Below are positions 54,152-61,490 of a stretch of 64,000 nt of DNA, piece by piece; position 1 is the first letter of the stretch, and every line of letters starts with the position of its first letter. Origin of the DNA: Bradyrhizobium niftali (GTDB lineage Bacteria; Pseudomonadota; Alphaproteobacteria; Rhizobiales; Xanthobacteraceae); contig NZ_SPQT01000020.1 in assembly GCF_004571025.1 (NCBI RefSeq), positions 1-64,000 on the forward strand, written 5' to 3'. Made by a program: the position numbers and the translations under genes. The notes beneath the pieces were generated by a model. It was not told where the DNA came from. It made no database searches and saw nothing but the letters and a program-made list of their open reading frames with translations.

Positions 54152-54172
54152 CCGGCCGCGTTTCGCGGCCGG
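54152..54172 (+). terminator. Second hairpin before the permease genes
   Basis: CCGGCCGCG / CGCGGCCGG is a perfect 9-bp stem with a TTT loop, followed by CATCTCTTT. It lies 14 bases after the first hairpin and 25 bases before the permease start. Confidence 0.65.
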
Positions 54173-54197
54173 CATCTCTTTGAAGAGTTCGAAAAGA

Positions 54198-55070
54198 ATG
54201 GCGATCACGCTCTCTGGCGATCAGGCAATCCCCGCGCCGCCCTTGTCGTCGCGGCTGACCCCGGCGCAGGTCTGGGGCATCGTGCTGCTCGCGCCCTATC
54301 TGCTGGTTTTCCTCGCCTTCGTCGTCTATCCCGTCTGCTACGGGCTGTGGCTGGCGCGGGCGCCGGCGAACTATGTCGCGCTCTACAACGACCCGATCTT
54401 CGCGCGCGCCGCTGTCAACACGCTGATCTTCCTGGTCATCGGCATCAACATCAAGATGCTGATCGCGCTGTTCCTGTCCGGCTTCTTCGCCCAGCAGCGC
54501 ACCTGGATCAAATGGCTCTCGGTGATCTTCATCCTGCCCTGGGCGGTGCCGTCGATCCCGACCATCCTGTCGGTGCGTTTCATGCTCAATCCCGAATGGG
54601 GCGTGATCAACCACCTCATCTTCTCGTTCACCGGTGACGACGGCCCGAACTGGCTGAACGACCCGACGGTGGCGCTGACCATGGCGATCGGCGTCCACAT
54701 CTGGAAATCGCTGCCGTTCTGGACGCTGATCCTGATCACCGGACGCCTTGCGATACCGCACGATCTGTTCGAGGCCGCCGAGGTGGATGGCGCGAGCTGG
54801 TGGCAGAAGTTCCGCTTCATCACCTGGCCGTCGATGCAGACGCTCTATGTCACCTGCACGCTGCTCTCGATGATCTGGACGCTAGGGGACTTCAACAGCG
54901 TCTATCTGCTCACTGGCGGCGGCCCGGCCGACCTGACGCATGTGCTGTCGACGCTCGGCATCCGCTATCTCCGGCTCGACCAGCTCTCGCTGGCGATGGC
55001 TTCCATCGTCGTCGCGATGCCACTGGTGCTGCCGCTGGTCTATTTCATGATGAAACGGTTGTCGCGATGA
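54198..55070 (+). CDS. Sugar ABC transporter permease (MalF type)
   Basis: A 290-residue inner-membrane permease with six predicted helices. The EAA loop reads LFEAAEVDGASWWQKFRFITWP near residue 190. The start is ATG in MAITLSGD with GAAAAG upstream, since the earlier TTG lies in the hairpin region. The stop overlaps the next start by four bases (ATGA). It lacks a partner ATPase in the cluster. Confidence 0.92.
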   Translation: MAITLSGDQAIPAPPLSSRLTPAQVWGIVLLAPYLLVFLAFVVYPVCYGLWLARAPANYVALYNDPIFARAAVNTLIFLVIGINIKMLIALFLSGFFAQQRTWIKWLSVIFILPWAVPSIPTILSVRFMLNPEWGVINHLIFSFTGDDGPNWLNDPTVALTMAIGVHIWKSLPFWTLILITGRLAIPHDLFEAAEVDGASWWQKFRFITWPSMQTLYVTCTLLSMIWTLGDFNSVYLLTGGGPADLTHVLSTLGIRYLRLDQLSLAMASIVVAMPLVLPLVYFMMKRLSR

Positions 55071-55918
55071 AGCTTCCCACCCTCCGCGAAATTGGCAACG
55101 AGGCCAAGCTGCTGCTGATCGGCATCCCGGTCTTCATCTGGACCATGATTCCGATCTACCACATGTTCCTGTTCGCGATCTCACCGAAGGAGGACGCGTT
55201 CTCGGGCAAGCTGTGGCCGGATCATCCGACGCTGCACAACTTCCACATTGTGTTCTACCAGGAGCACTATTTCCTGCGCGACTTCTGGATTCAGTTCTGG
55301 AATTCGACCGTGATCGCGCTGGCCGCAGGCGGGCTGACCTTGTTCATCGCGACCGCCGCCGCATTCTCGATCTCGCGGCTCAAGGTGCCGGGCGGCCGCT
55401 GGGTGATGAACCTGGCGCTGTTCACCTATTTCATCCCGGCGGCGTTCCTCGCCGTGCCGATGTACCGCACCATGGGCAATTACGGCCTCCTGAATAATCA
55501 CTGGTCGCTGATCCTGGCCATGGTGACGATCGCCTCGCCTTACGCGATCTGGGTGCTTAAACAGGCGTCCGACAAGCTGCCGGTCGAGCTCGACGAGGCC
55601 GCCGTGATGGACGGCGCGACCACGCTGCAGCTGTTCCGCCTGGTCTATCTGCCGCTGATGATGCCGTCGCTGGTCGCGATCGGCACTTATGCGGTGCTGC
55701 TCGCCTGGAACGAGTATCTCTACGCATTCCTCCTGCTCTCCAAGGACACCAACATTACGCTGCCCGTGGCCCTCGGCAACTTCCTCGCCGCCGACGACTC
55801 GCCGTGGGAGCTCTTGATGACCACCGGCTTCATCTACGCGCTGCCGCCAGCCGCGGTCTATTACGCCTTCAAGCGCTACATGGTGGGCGGGCTCACGGCG
55901 GGTGCGGTGAAGTCCTGA
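55067..55918 (+). CDS. Sugar ABC transporter permease (MalG type)
   Basis: A 283-residue partner permease with six helices. The EAA-loop sequence is LDEAAVMDGATTLQLFRLVYLP, and the C-terminus ends YYAFKRYMVGGLTAGAVKS, typical of MalG-type proteins. The start overlaps the previous stop, so the two are translated together. The cluster ends here; the next gene is on the opposite strand. Confidence 0.92.
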   Translation: MKLPTLREIGNEAKLLLIGIPVFIWTMIPIYHMFLFAISPKEDAFSGKLWPDHPTLHNFHIVFYQEHYFLRDFWIQFWNSTVIALAAGGLTLFIATAAAFSISRLKVPGGRWVMNLALFTYFIPAAFLAVPMYRTMGNYGLLNNHWSLILAMVTIASPYAIWVLKQASDKLPVELDEAAVMDGATTLQLFRLVYLPLMMPSLVAIGTYAVLLAWNEYLYAFLLLSKDTNITLPVALGNFLAADDSPWELLMTTGFIYALPPAAVYYAFKRYMVGGLTAGAVKS

Positions 55919-55977
55919 ATGTCAGATGCGCGCTTCCCGCGGTGCGCCCGTAGAAGGGCAGCCGCGGGGAGATGCTC

Positions 55978-56820
55978 TCACCCCGCCTTGCGCACGGTCT
56001 GCAAGAACTCTGCGACATCTTTCTTGAGCGCACGTGCCTGATCCTGCAAGGCCGAGGCGGTCGTGAGTGCGGCTTCGGCGCCGGCATCGGTCTCGCCGGC
56101 GACGGTGCGGACGGCGCCGATCTGGTCGGTCACGGCCGATGTCCCGTTCGCGGCCTGCTCGACATTGCGCGCGATCTCGCTGGTTGCCGCTCCCTGCTCC
56201 TCGACGGCTGAGGCAATCGTCGTCGCGATCTCCGTCATCTCGGCGATGGTTCTGCCGATCTGGCCGATCGCAGCGACCGACTGTCCGGTCGAGCCCTGTA
56301 TCTCGGCAACGAGCCCCGCGATCTCCTCGGTGGCGCGCGCGGTCTGGGTTGCGAGGCTCTTCACTTCGTTGGCGACCACGGCAAAGCCCTTGCCGGCATC
56401 CCCGGCCCGCGCCGACTCGATCGTGGCATTGAGGGCCAGGAGGTTGGTCTGGCTCGCGATCGCCTGGATCAGCTGTACCACCGTCCCGATCCGCTCGGCA
56501 GAATCCGACAGTGCGCGCATCAGCGCCTCGGTCCGCGACGCTTCACCCTTTGCCTGATCCGACACCGATACGGAGCGCGAGACCTGGCTCGAAATCTCTT
56601 TGATCGAGGCGGCGAGTTGATGCGTCGCCGCCGCAACGGTCTGCACATTCGAGGATGCCTGGGCCGATGTCGCGGCGACCTGCTCGGCAAGCGAGCGACC
56701 CCGCTCCGCGATGCGAGCAAGACTTCCGGCGCTCCGCCCCATCTCTTCGGCACGACTCGAGACGCCGCCAATGACGCCCTCCATGCCGCGATCGAAGCGG
56801 TCGGCGAGCTGCGCCATCAT
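55978..56820 (-). CDS. Chemoreceptor signalling domain without sensor (possible truncated gene)
   Basis: A 280-residue cytoplasmic MCP signalling domain. The hairpin tip LIQAIASQTNLLALNATIES is intact. No membrane segment or sensor is present. The sequence upstream of the ATG continues to read a receptor-like helix in frame (RAAAETERAA), then meets an in-frame TAG. Together with the absence of a strong ribosome site this suggests a 5'-truncated receptor rather than a designed soluble one. Expression from the ATG-ATG pair is possible. Confidence 0.7.
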   Translation of the reverse strand: MMAQLADRFDRGMEGVIGGVSSRAEEMGRSAGSLARIAERGRSLAEQVAATSAQASSNVQTVAAATHQLAASIKEISSQVSRSVSVSDQAKGEASRTEALMRALSDSAERIGTVVQLIQAIASQTNLLALNATIESARAGDAGKGFAVVANEVKSLATQTARATEEIAGLVAEIQGSTGQSVAAIGQIGRTIAEMTEIATTIASAVEEQGAATSEIARNVEQAANGTSAVTDQIGAVRTVAGETDAGAEAALTTASALQDQARALKKDVAEFLQTVRKAG

Positions 56821-56914
56821 CGCCGCGCGTTCCGTCTCGGCTGCGGCACGCTATATGAATTGTTAACCTAGATTCCGGGCAGGGCCCGGGCGCCATACAC
56901 GACACGTCGGATGG

Positions 56915-57727
56915 CTACAACGGCGCCGCGCTCTCGCCCTGCGAGCTCGACAGTTTCGAGGCGAGCGAGGCGATGACGATGACGACCGCGATCAGGGCGA
57001 TCACCAGCGTGCAGATGGCGTTGATCTCGGGCTTCACGCCCAGCCGCACCTCCGAATAGATCCGGATCGGCAGGGTCGCCGAACCCGGCCCGGTGGTGAA
57101 GCTCGCGATCACGAGATCATCGAGCGACAGCGTGAAGGCGAGCATCCAGCCGGCGACGATCGCGGGCGCGATCAACGGCAGCGTAACGGCGACGAACGCG
57201 CGCACCGGGTTGCAGCCGAGGTCCATCGCAGCCTCCTCCAGCGAGCGGTCGAGCGAGCCGAGGCGGGACTGCACGACCACGGCGACGAAGCACATCGTCA
57301 GCGTCGTATGGGCGATCGTCACTGTCCAGAAGCCGCGCTCGGCGTTCAGCGCCACGAACAGGAGCAGCAGCGACAATCCGGTGATCACCTCCGGCATCAC
57401 CAGCGGCGCATAGAGCATGCCGGAGAACAGCGTCCGGCCGCGAAACCTCTCGCCGCGCGACAGCGCCACCGCGGCGAGCGTGCCGAGCAGCGTGGCGATG
57501 GTCGCGGAGGAGGCCGCGACCCGCAGGCTCATCCAGGCCGCCTCGATCATCGCGCGATCATTGAAGAACTCGTGATACCAGCGCAGCGACCAGCCGCCCC
57601 ACACCGTCACCAGCCGCGAGGCGTTGAAGGAATAGATGACGAGGATCAGGATCGGCAGATAGAGGAATGCCAGCCCCAGCGCGAGCGAGGCGACATTGAA
57701 GCGGGACAGGCGAGAGACCTTGCGCAT
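56915..57727 (-). CDS. Polyamine-type ABC permease (PotC-like)
   Basis: A 270-residue permease with six helices. The EAA loop reads LEEAAMDLGCNPVRAFVAVTLP, and PLVMPEVITGLSLLLLFVAL is typical of PotC/PotI. It is the last gene of the run glpD, ATPase, permease, permease, four bases after the preceding stop. No binding-protein gene of the PotD/PotF class follows. Confidence 0.9.
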   Translation of the reverse strand: MRKVSRLSRFNVASLALGLAFLYLPILILVIYSFNASRLVTVWGGWSLRWYHEFFNDRAMIEAAWMSLRVAASSATIATLLGTLAAVALSRGERFRGRTLFSGMLYAPLVMPEVITGLSLLLLFVALNAERGFWTVTIAHTTLTMCFVAVVVQSRLGSLDRSLEEAAMDLGCNPVRAFVAVTLPLIAPAIVAGWMLAFTLSLDDLVIASFTTGPGSATLPIRIYSEVRLGVKPEINAICTLVIALIAVVIVIASLASKLSSSQGESAAPL

Positions 57728-57731
57728 CGGC

Positions 57732-58646
57732 TCACCGTCCCTGTTCCAGTTGCCGCTTCTGGAGCCGTTCGTACAGCAACAGCGGCACCAGCAGCACCAC
57801 CAGCAGCACGATGGCTGCGGCGGACGCGACCGGCCAGTCCTTGTTGGTGAAGAATTCGAGCCACAGGGTCTGGCCGATCATCAGCGAATTGGAGCCGGCC
57901 AGGAGGTCGGGGATCACGAACTCGCCGACGATGGGGATGAAGCACAAGAGCACGCCGGCGCCGACGCCGGGCAGCGACAGCGGGAAGGTGACGAGCCAGA
58001 ACACCTGCCAGGGCGGCGCGCCGAGATCGGAGGCCGCCTCCTCCAGCGCCGGCTCCATCTTGGCGAGCGTCGCATAGAGCGGCAGGATCATGAACGGAAG
58101 ATAAGAGTAGACGATGCCGATATACATCGCGGTATCGGTGGAGAGCCACACCACCGGCTGGCTGACCAGATGCAGCGCGAGCAGGATCTGATTGAGCAGG
58201 CCGTCGTGCTGAAGGATGTTGATCCAGGCATAGATGCGGATCAGGAACGAGGTCCAGAACGGCACGATCACCAGTACCATCGCCACCGCCTGCCAGCGCT
58301 TCGGCAACCGCGCCATGCCATAGGCGATGGGATAGCCGATCAGGAGCAGCAGTGCCGTCGCCGTGACCGCGACGGTGAGGCTGCGCACATAGGCGTACAC
58401 ATAGATGTCATCGGAGCCGAGCAGCCTGAAATTGTCGAACGACAGCGCGGCAAAGGCCACCTTGACCGATTCCCACCCCGCCGTCAGGTCGAACACCGGC
58501 TCGTAAGGCGGCTGCGCGATCGCGGTCTGCGACAGGCTGATCTTCAGTACGAAGCCGAACGGCACCAGGAAGAACAGCACCATCCAGATATAGGGGGCGA
58601 TCGCGGCAAAGCGCGCCGGTCGCGCGAAGATGCGGCGGGAGCTCAT
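57732..58646 (-). CDS. Polyamine-type ABC permease (PotB-like)
   Basis: A 304-residue permease with six helices. The EAA loop reads LEEAASDLGAPPWQVFWLVTFP, and FIPIVGEFVIPDLLAGSNSLMIG is the PotB/PotH signature. The start overlaps the ATPase stop by four bases, so ATPase and permeases are coupled. The actual substrate is unknown; members of this class move polyamines, opines or other cations. Confidence 0.9.
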   Translation of the reverse strand: MSSRRIFARPARFAAIAPYIWMVLFFLVPFGFVLKISLSQTAIAQPPYEPVFDLTAGWESVKVAFAALSFDNFRLLGSDDIYVYAYVRSLTVAVTATALLLLIGYPIAYGMARLPKRWQAVAMVLVIVPFWTSFLIRIYAWINILQHDGLLNQILLALHLVSQPVVWLSTDTAMYIGIVYSYLPFMILPLYATLAKMEPALEEAASDLGAPPWQVFWLVTFPLSLPGVGAGVLLCFIPIVGEFVIPDLLAGSNSLMIGQTLWLEFFTNKDWPVASAAAIVLLVVLLVPLLLYERLQKRQLEQGR

Positions 58647-59815
58647 GACGGCAGCACCATACAGTCGTCGGGCGTGAACCAGGCGACGACGTTCTGGTTC
58701 ACGCTGTAGGCGTCGACGTCGAGGCGCGCGCTGTTGGCGACGGACGCCTGCACGATCCCGCCGGTGTCGAGCTTCACCTTGTAGGTGGTGGTGCCGCCGA
58801 GATAGCAGATGTCCGCGATCACGCCGTCCAGCCGGTTGATTGCCGTTTCACGGCCGGCCTCGCTCACCGGGCCGCGGCGCGACAGCTTGACCTTCTCGGG
58901 ACGGATCGCGACCGACAATTTTCCCGCGCCGACCGGCTCGCGCGGCTCGGCCACCACCAGCGTCCCCGCATCACGCGTGCCGATGACCAGACGATGGCCG
59001 TCGCGCAATCTGGACTCGGCGTCGAACAGATTGACGTCGCCGACGAACTCCGCGATCCAGCGCGAGCGCGGCGCCTCGTAGAGCTCGCGGGGGCCAGCGA
59101 CCTGGGCCAGCTTGCCGGCCTTCATCACGCCGATCCGGCTCGCCATCGTCATCGCCTCCTCCTGATCGTGGGTGACGATGACGAAGGTCATGCCGAGCCG
59201 GCGCTGGAGCTCCATCAGTTCGCCTTGCGTGCTCTCGCGCAGCTTCTTGTCCAGCGCTGCAAGGGGCTCGTCGAGCAGCAGCAGTTGCGGGCGGCGTGCC
59301 AAAGCGCGGGCCAGCGCCACGCGCTGGCGCTGGCCGCCGGAGAGCTGGTCGGGCTTGCGCTTCTCGAGCCCCTCGAGCTTCACCAGCGCGACCATCTCCG
59401 CGACGCGCGTGGCGATGTCGGCACGCGCCATGCCGGCACGCTTCAGGCCGAAGGCGATGTTGTCGCGCACCGACAGATGTGGAAACAGCGCGTAGTTCTG
59501 GAACATCATGTTGATCGGGCGCTCGTGCGGCAGCGCCTGCGCGATGTCCTTGCCGCCGAGCAGGATGCGCCCCTCGTCCGGCGCCTCGAAGCCGGCGAGC
59601 ATGCGCAGAAGCGTGGTCTTGCCGCAGCCGCTCGGGCCAAGCAGGGCAAAGAACTCGCCGGCCTTGATGTCGAGTGACACGCCGTCCACGGCCCGGAACG
59701 TCCCGAACGTCTTGGCGACGCCCTCAATGCGCAGCAAAGGCTGACCCGCTACGGGAAATGCATCTCCGGCGGCCGTATCGGCCGCGACGTCCGTTCCGGG
59801 CAACTCTTCCGCCAT
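58643..59815 (-). CDS. Polyamine-type ABC ATPase (PotA-like)
   Basis: A 390-residue ATPase. Walker A is GPSGCGKTT, the signature LSGGQRQRVALARAL, Walker B LLLLDEPLAALD and the switch His lies in IVTHDQEEA. A C-terminal TOBE domain follows (LRDGHRLVIGT, ICYLGGTTTYKVKL). The ATG is chosen over a TTG four codons upstream because of the AGGGACC site. It is read after glpD, 30 bases downstream. It could in principle serve the ATPase-less sugar importers too, but the adjacent PotB/PotC-type permeases are its obvious partners. Confidence 0.92.
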   Translation of the reverse strand: MAEELPGTDVAADTAAGDAFPVAGQPLLRIEGVAKTFGTFRAVDGVSLDIKAGEFFALLGPSGCGKTTLLRMLAGFEAPDEGRILLGGKDIAQALPHERPINMMFQNYALFPHLSVRDNIAFGLKRAGMARADIATRVAEMVALVKLEGLEKRKPDQLSGGQRQRVALARALARRPQLLLLDEPLAALDKKLRESTQGELMELQRRLGMTFVIVTHDQEEAMTMASRIGVMKAGKLAQVAGPRELYEAPRSRWIAEFVGDVNLFDAESRLRDGHRLVIGTRDAGTLVVAEPREPVGAGKLSVAIRPEKVKLSRRGPVSEAGRETAINRLDGVIADICYLGGTTTYKVKLDTGGIVQASVANSARLDVDAYSVNQNVVAWFTPDDCMVLPS

Positions 59816-59845
59816 GGTCCCTGCCAACCCCGATTCCGCAGCACG

Positions 59846-61345
59846 CTAGCGGCCGATCGGCCTTTGCTCAACCGGTTCGGGGCGATCGTTCACATCCGCC
59901 ATGAACGCGGCCAGCGCGTCGCGGTCCGCTGCCGGCATGGTCAGACCGAGCTTGGAGCGGCGCCACAAGACGTCCTCGGGGAAGCGCGCCCATTCATGGC
60001 CCATCAGATAGCGCACCTCGGCGCCGGTCAGTTCGGGGCCGAAGGCGGGACCGAGTTCGTCACGACTCTTTGCCTCGCCGAGCACCATCGGCAGTCGCGA
60101 GCCATAGGCCGCGACCAGGCGCTGGGCCTCCGGCTCCGAGAGAAAGCGCCAGCGGTCGCGCGCGAGGTCGACTTCAGTATCGAAACGGTCCCAGGCGAAA
60201 TCGCCGCCGGGCAGCGCTGCCCCGGCGGTCCAGCGCGGCGACATCGGATAGAACGGCGTCAGCCGTGTCACCGCCCGCTCCGCGCGCAGGCGCGAGGTGG
60301 TGACATCACCGCCGAACAGCGTGATCAGCGGCGCCTTGCGCCGGCGCGCATGGAACAGCGTCGTGCCGTCGCGTCCCCGCGCGGACGCCAGCGTCAGGTT
60401 GACGCCCGAGACCGTGCGGACCACGTCGGTCGGGGCGACGCGCTCGCGGAAATAGCGGCTGGCCGCTTCGCAGAGATAGCTGACGTCAGCGCCCGCCATA
60501 GCGACGATCGCGGGATCTCCGGTGAAAGCGTGGGTGACCGTGCCGATCAGCGTGAAGTCGCGCGCGAGGGGCCGCGCGAAGATCAGCCGTCCATCATTGT
60601 TCTGGAAGACGTAGACGTTCCCGGAATCGAACAGCCGCGGCACGATGATCTGGCTCATCTGCATGGCGGCCATGGCGGGCAGCGGCTGCCGCAGCACGGT
60701 GTCCGCCACCATCGACGTCCATCCGCCGGTGGCGTTGGCCAGCGCCCGGGCCGTGATAGCGCGGCGGTGGCCGCGATCGACCACCGCAAGGCGCCATGTG
60801 TCGGTTCTGTCAGCGCGGACGCAGCGCGCGCCGGTCCGGATCGTGGCACCACGTTCGGCGGCATCCAGCGCCGTGAGCACCACCAGGCGGCAATCATCGA
60901 CGACGCAGTCAGAATATTCGAACGCCGTGCCGAACGGGCGCTTCAGTGCGTTGCCGACCGGATGATGCGTGATGTCGAGGGTCGCTGATGGCGGCAGGCC
61001 GCCCCGGTTCGTGAGGCCGTCATAAACATACAGGCCGGCCCGCAGCAGCCATGGCGGACGCTCCTCGGAATGGGCGGGGATCACGAAACGCATCGGCCGG
61101 ACCAGATGCGGCGCGATCCGGAGCCAGGTGCGGCGCTCGGCCAGCGCCCGGCGCACCCGCCAGAACCCGCGGCGCTCCAGCACCGACAGATCGCCATGGA
61201 TCAGCCGCGGTGTCGCCGACGAAGCGGCACCGCCGAGATCGCCCTGTTCGAACAGAATGACCCGCAGGCCGCGGCCGGCCGCATCGCGCGCGAGGCTGAC
61301 ACCGTTCAGGCCGCCGCCGATGATCGCAAGGTCGTAATCCGCCAT
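59846..61345 (-). CDS. glpD: Aerobic glycerol-3-phosphate dehydrogenase
   Basis: A 499-residue FAD enzyme that oxidises glycerol-3-phosphate to dihydroxyacetone phosphate and passes electrons to quinone. The FAD-binding site is YDLAIIGGGLNGVSLARDAA, followed by LFEQGDLGGAASSATPRLIHG. The DAO-domain blocks VVRTVSGVNLTLAS and the C-terminal GAEVRYLMGHEWARFPEDVLWRR fit the family. It heads the operon with the ABC transporter, but glycerol uptake is not proven by that. Length is normal. Confidence 0.92.
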   Translation of the reverse strand: MADYDLAIIGGGLNGVSLARDAAGRGLRVILFEQGDLGGAASSATPRLIHGDLSVLERRGFWRVRRALAERRTWLRIAPHLVRPMRFVIPAHSEERPPWLLRAGLYVYDGLTNRGGLPPSATLDITHHPVGNALKRPFGTAFEYSDCVVDDCRLVVLTALDAAERGATIRTGARCVRADRTDTWRLAVVDRGHRRAITARALANATGGWTSMVADTVLRQPLPAMAAMQMSQIIVPRLFDSGNVYVFQNNDGRLIFARPLARDFTLIGTVTHAFTGDPAIVAMAGADVSYLCEAASRYFRERVAPTDVVRTVSGVNLTLASARGRDGTTLFHARRRKAPLITLFGGDVTTSRLRAERAVTRLTPFYPMSPRWTAGAALPGGDFAWDRFDTEVDLARDRWRFLSEPEAQRLVAAYGSRLPMVLGEAKSRDELGPAFGPELTGAEVRYLMGHEWARFPEDVLWRRSKLGLTMPAADRDALAAFMADVNDRPEPVEQRPIGR

Positions 61346-61384
61346 GAAGCCGTCGAGAAGGAGCGAAGCGAAGCGCTCTCATCA

Positions 61385-61490
61385 CTAGAGCCATTTCCGT
61401 TCCGATGGTATCGGAACGCGGCTCCGGATTCCTGTTTTGACGCGTTTTCTTGACGCGAGCCGGTTTCCACTTCGCTCGAAAACGCTCTAG
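61385..61490. repeat. Dispersed palindromic repeat upstream of glpD, family F-like
   Basis: TAGAGCCATTTCCGTTCCGATGG begins the element, GATGGTATC has the paired CCGTTCCGAT/ATCGGAACGC around it, and AAAACGCTCTAG ends it near TAGAGCC at the left. The CCGGTTTCCACTT core is shared in reverse with the repeat at 11217. It covers the gap between the two minus-strand genes. Confidence 0.55.

Noticed and set aside
55978..56820. Calling the chemoreceptor fragment a definite pseudogene
   Set aside because: The signalling domain is uninterrupted and has tandem ATG codons, so a functional soluble protein cannot be ruled out.
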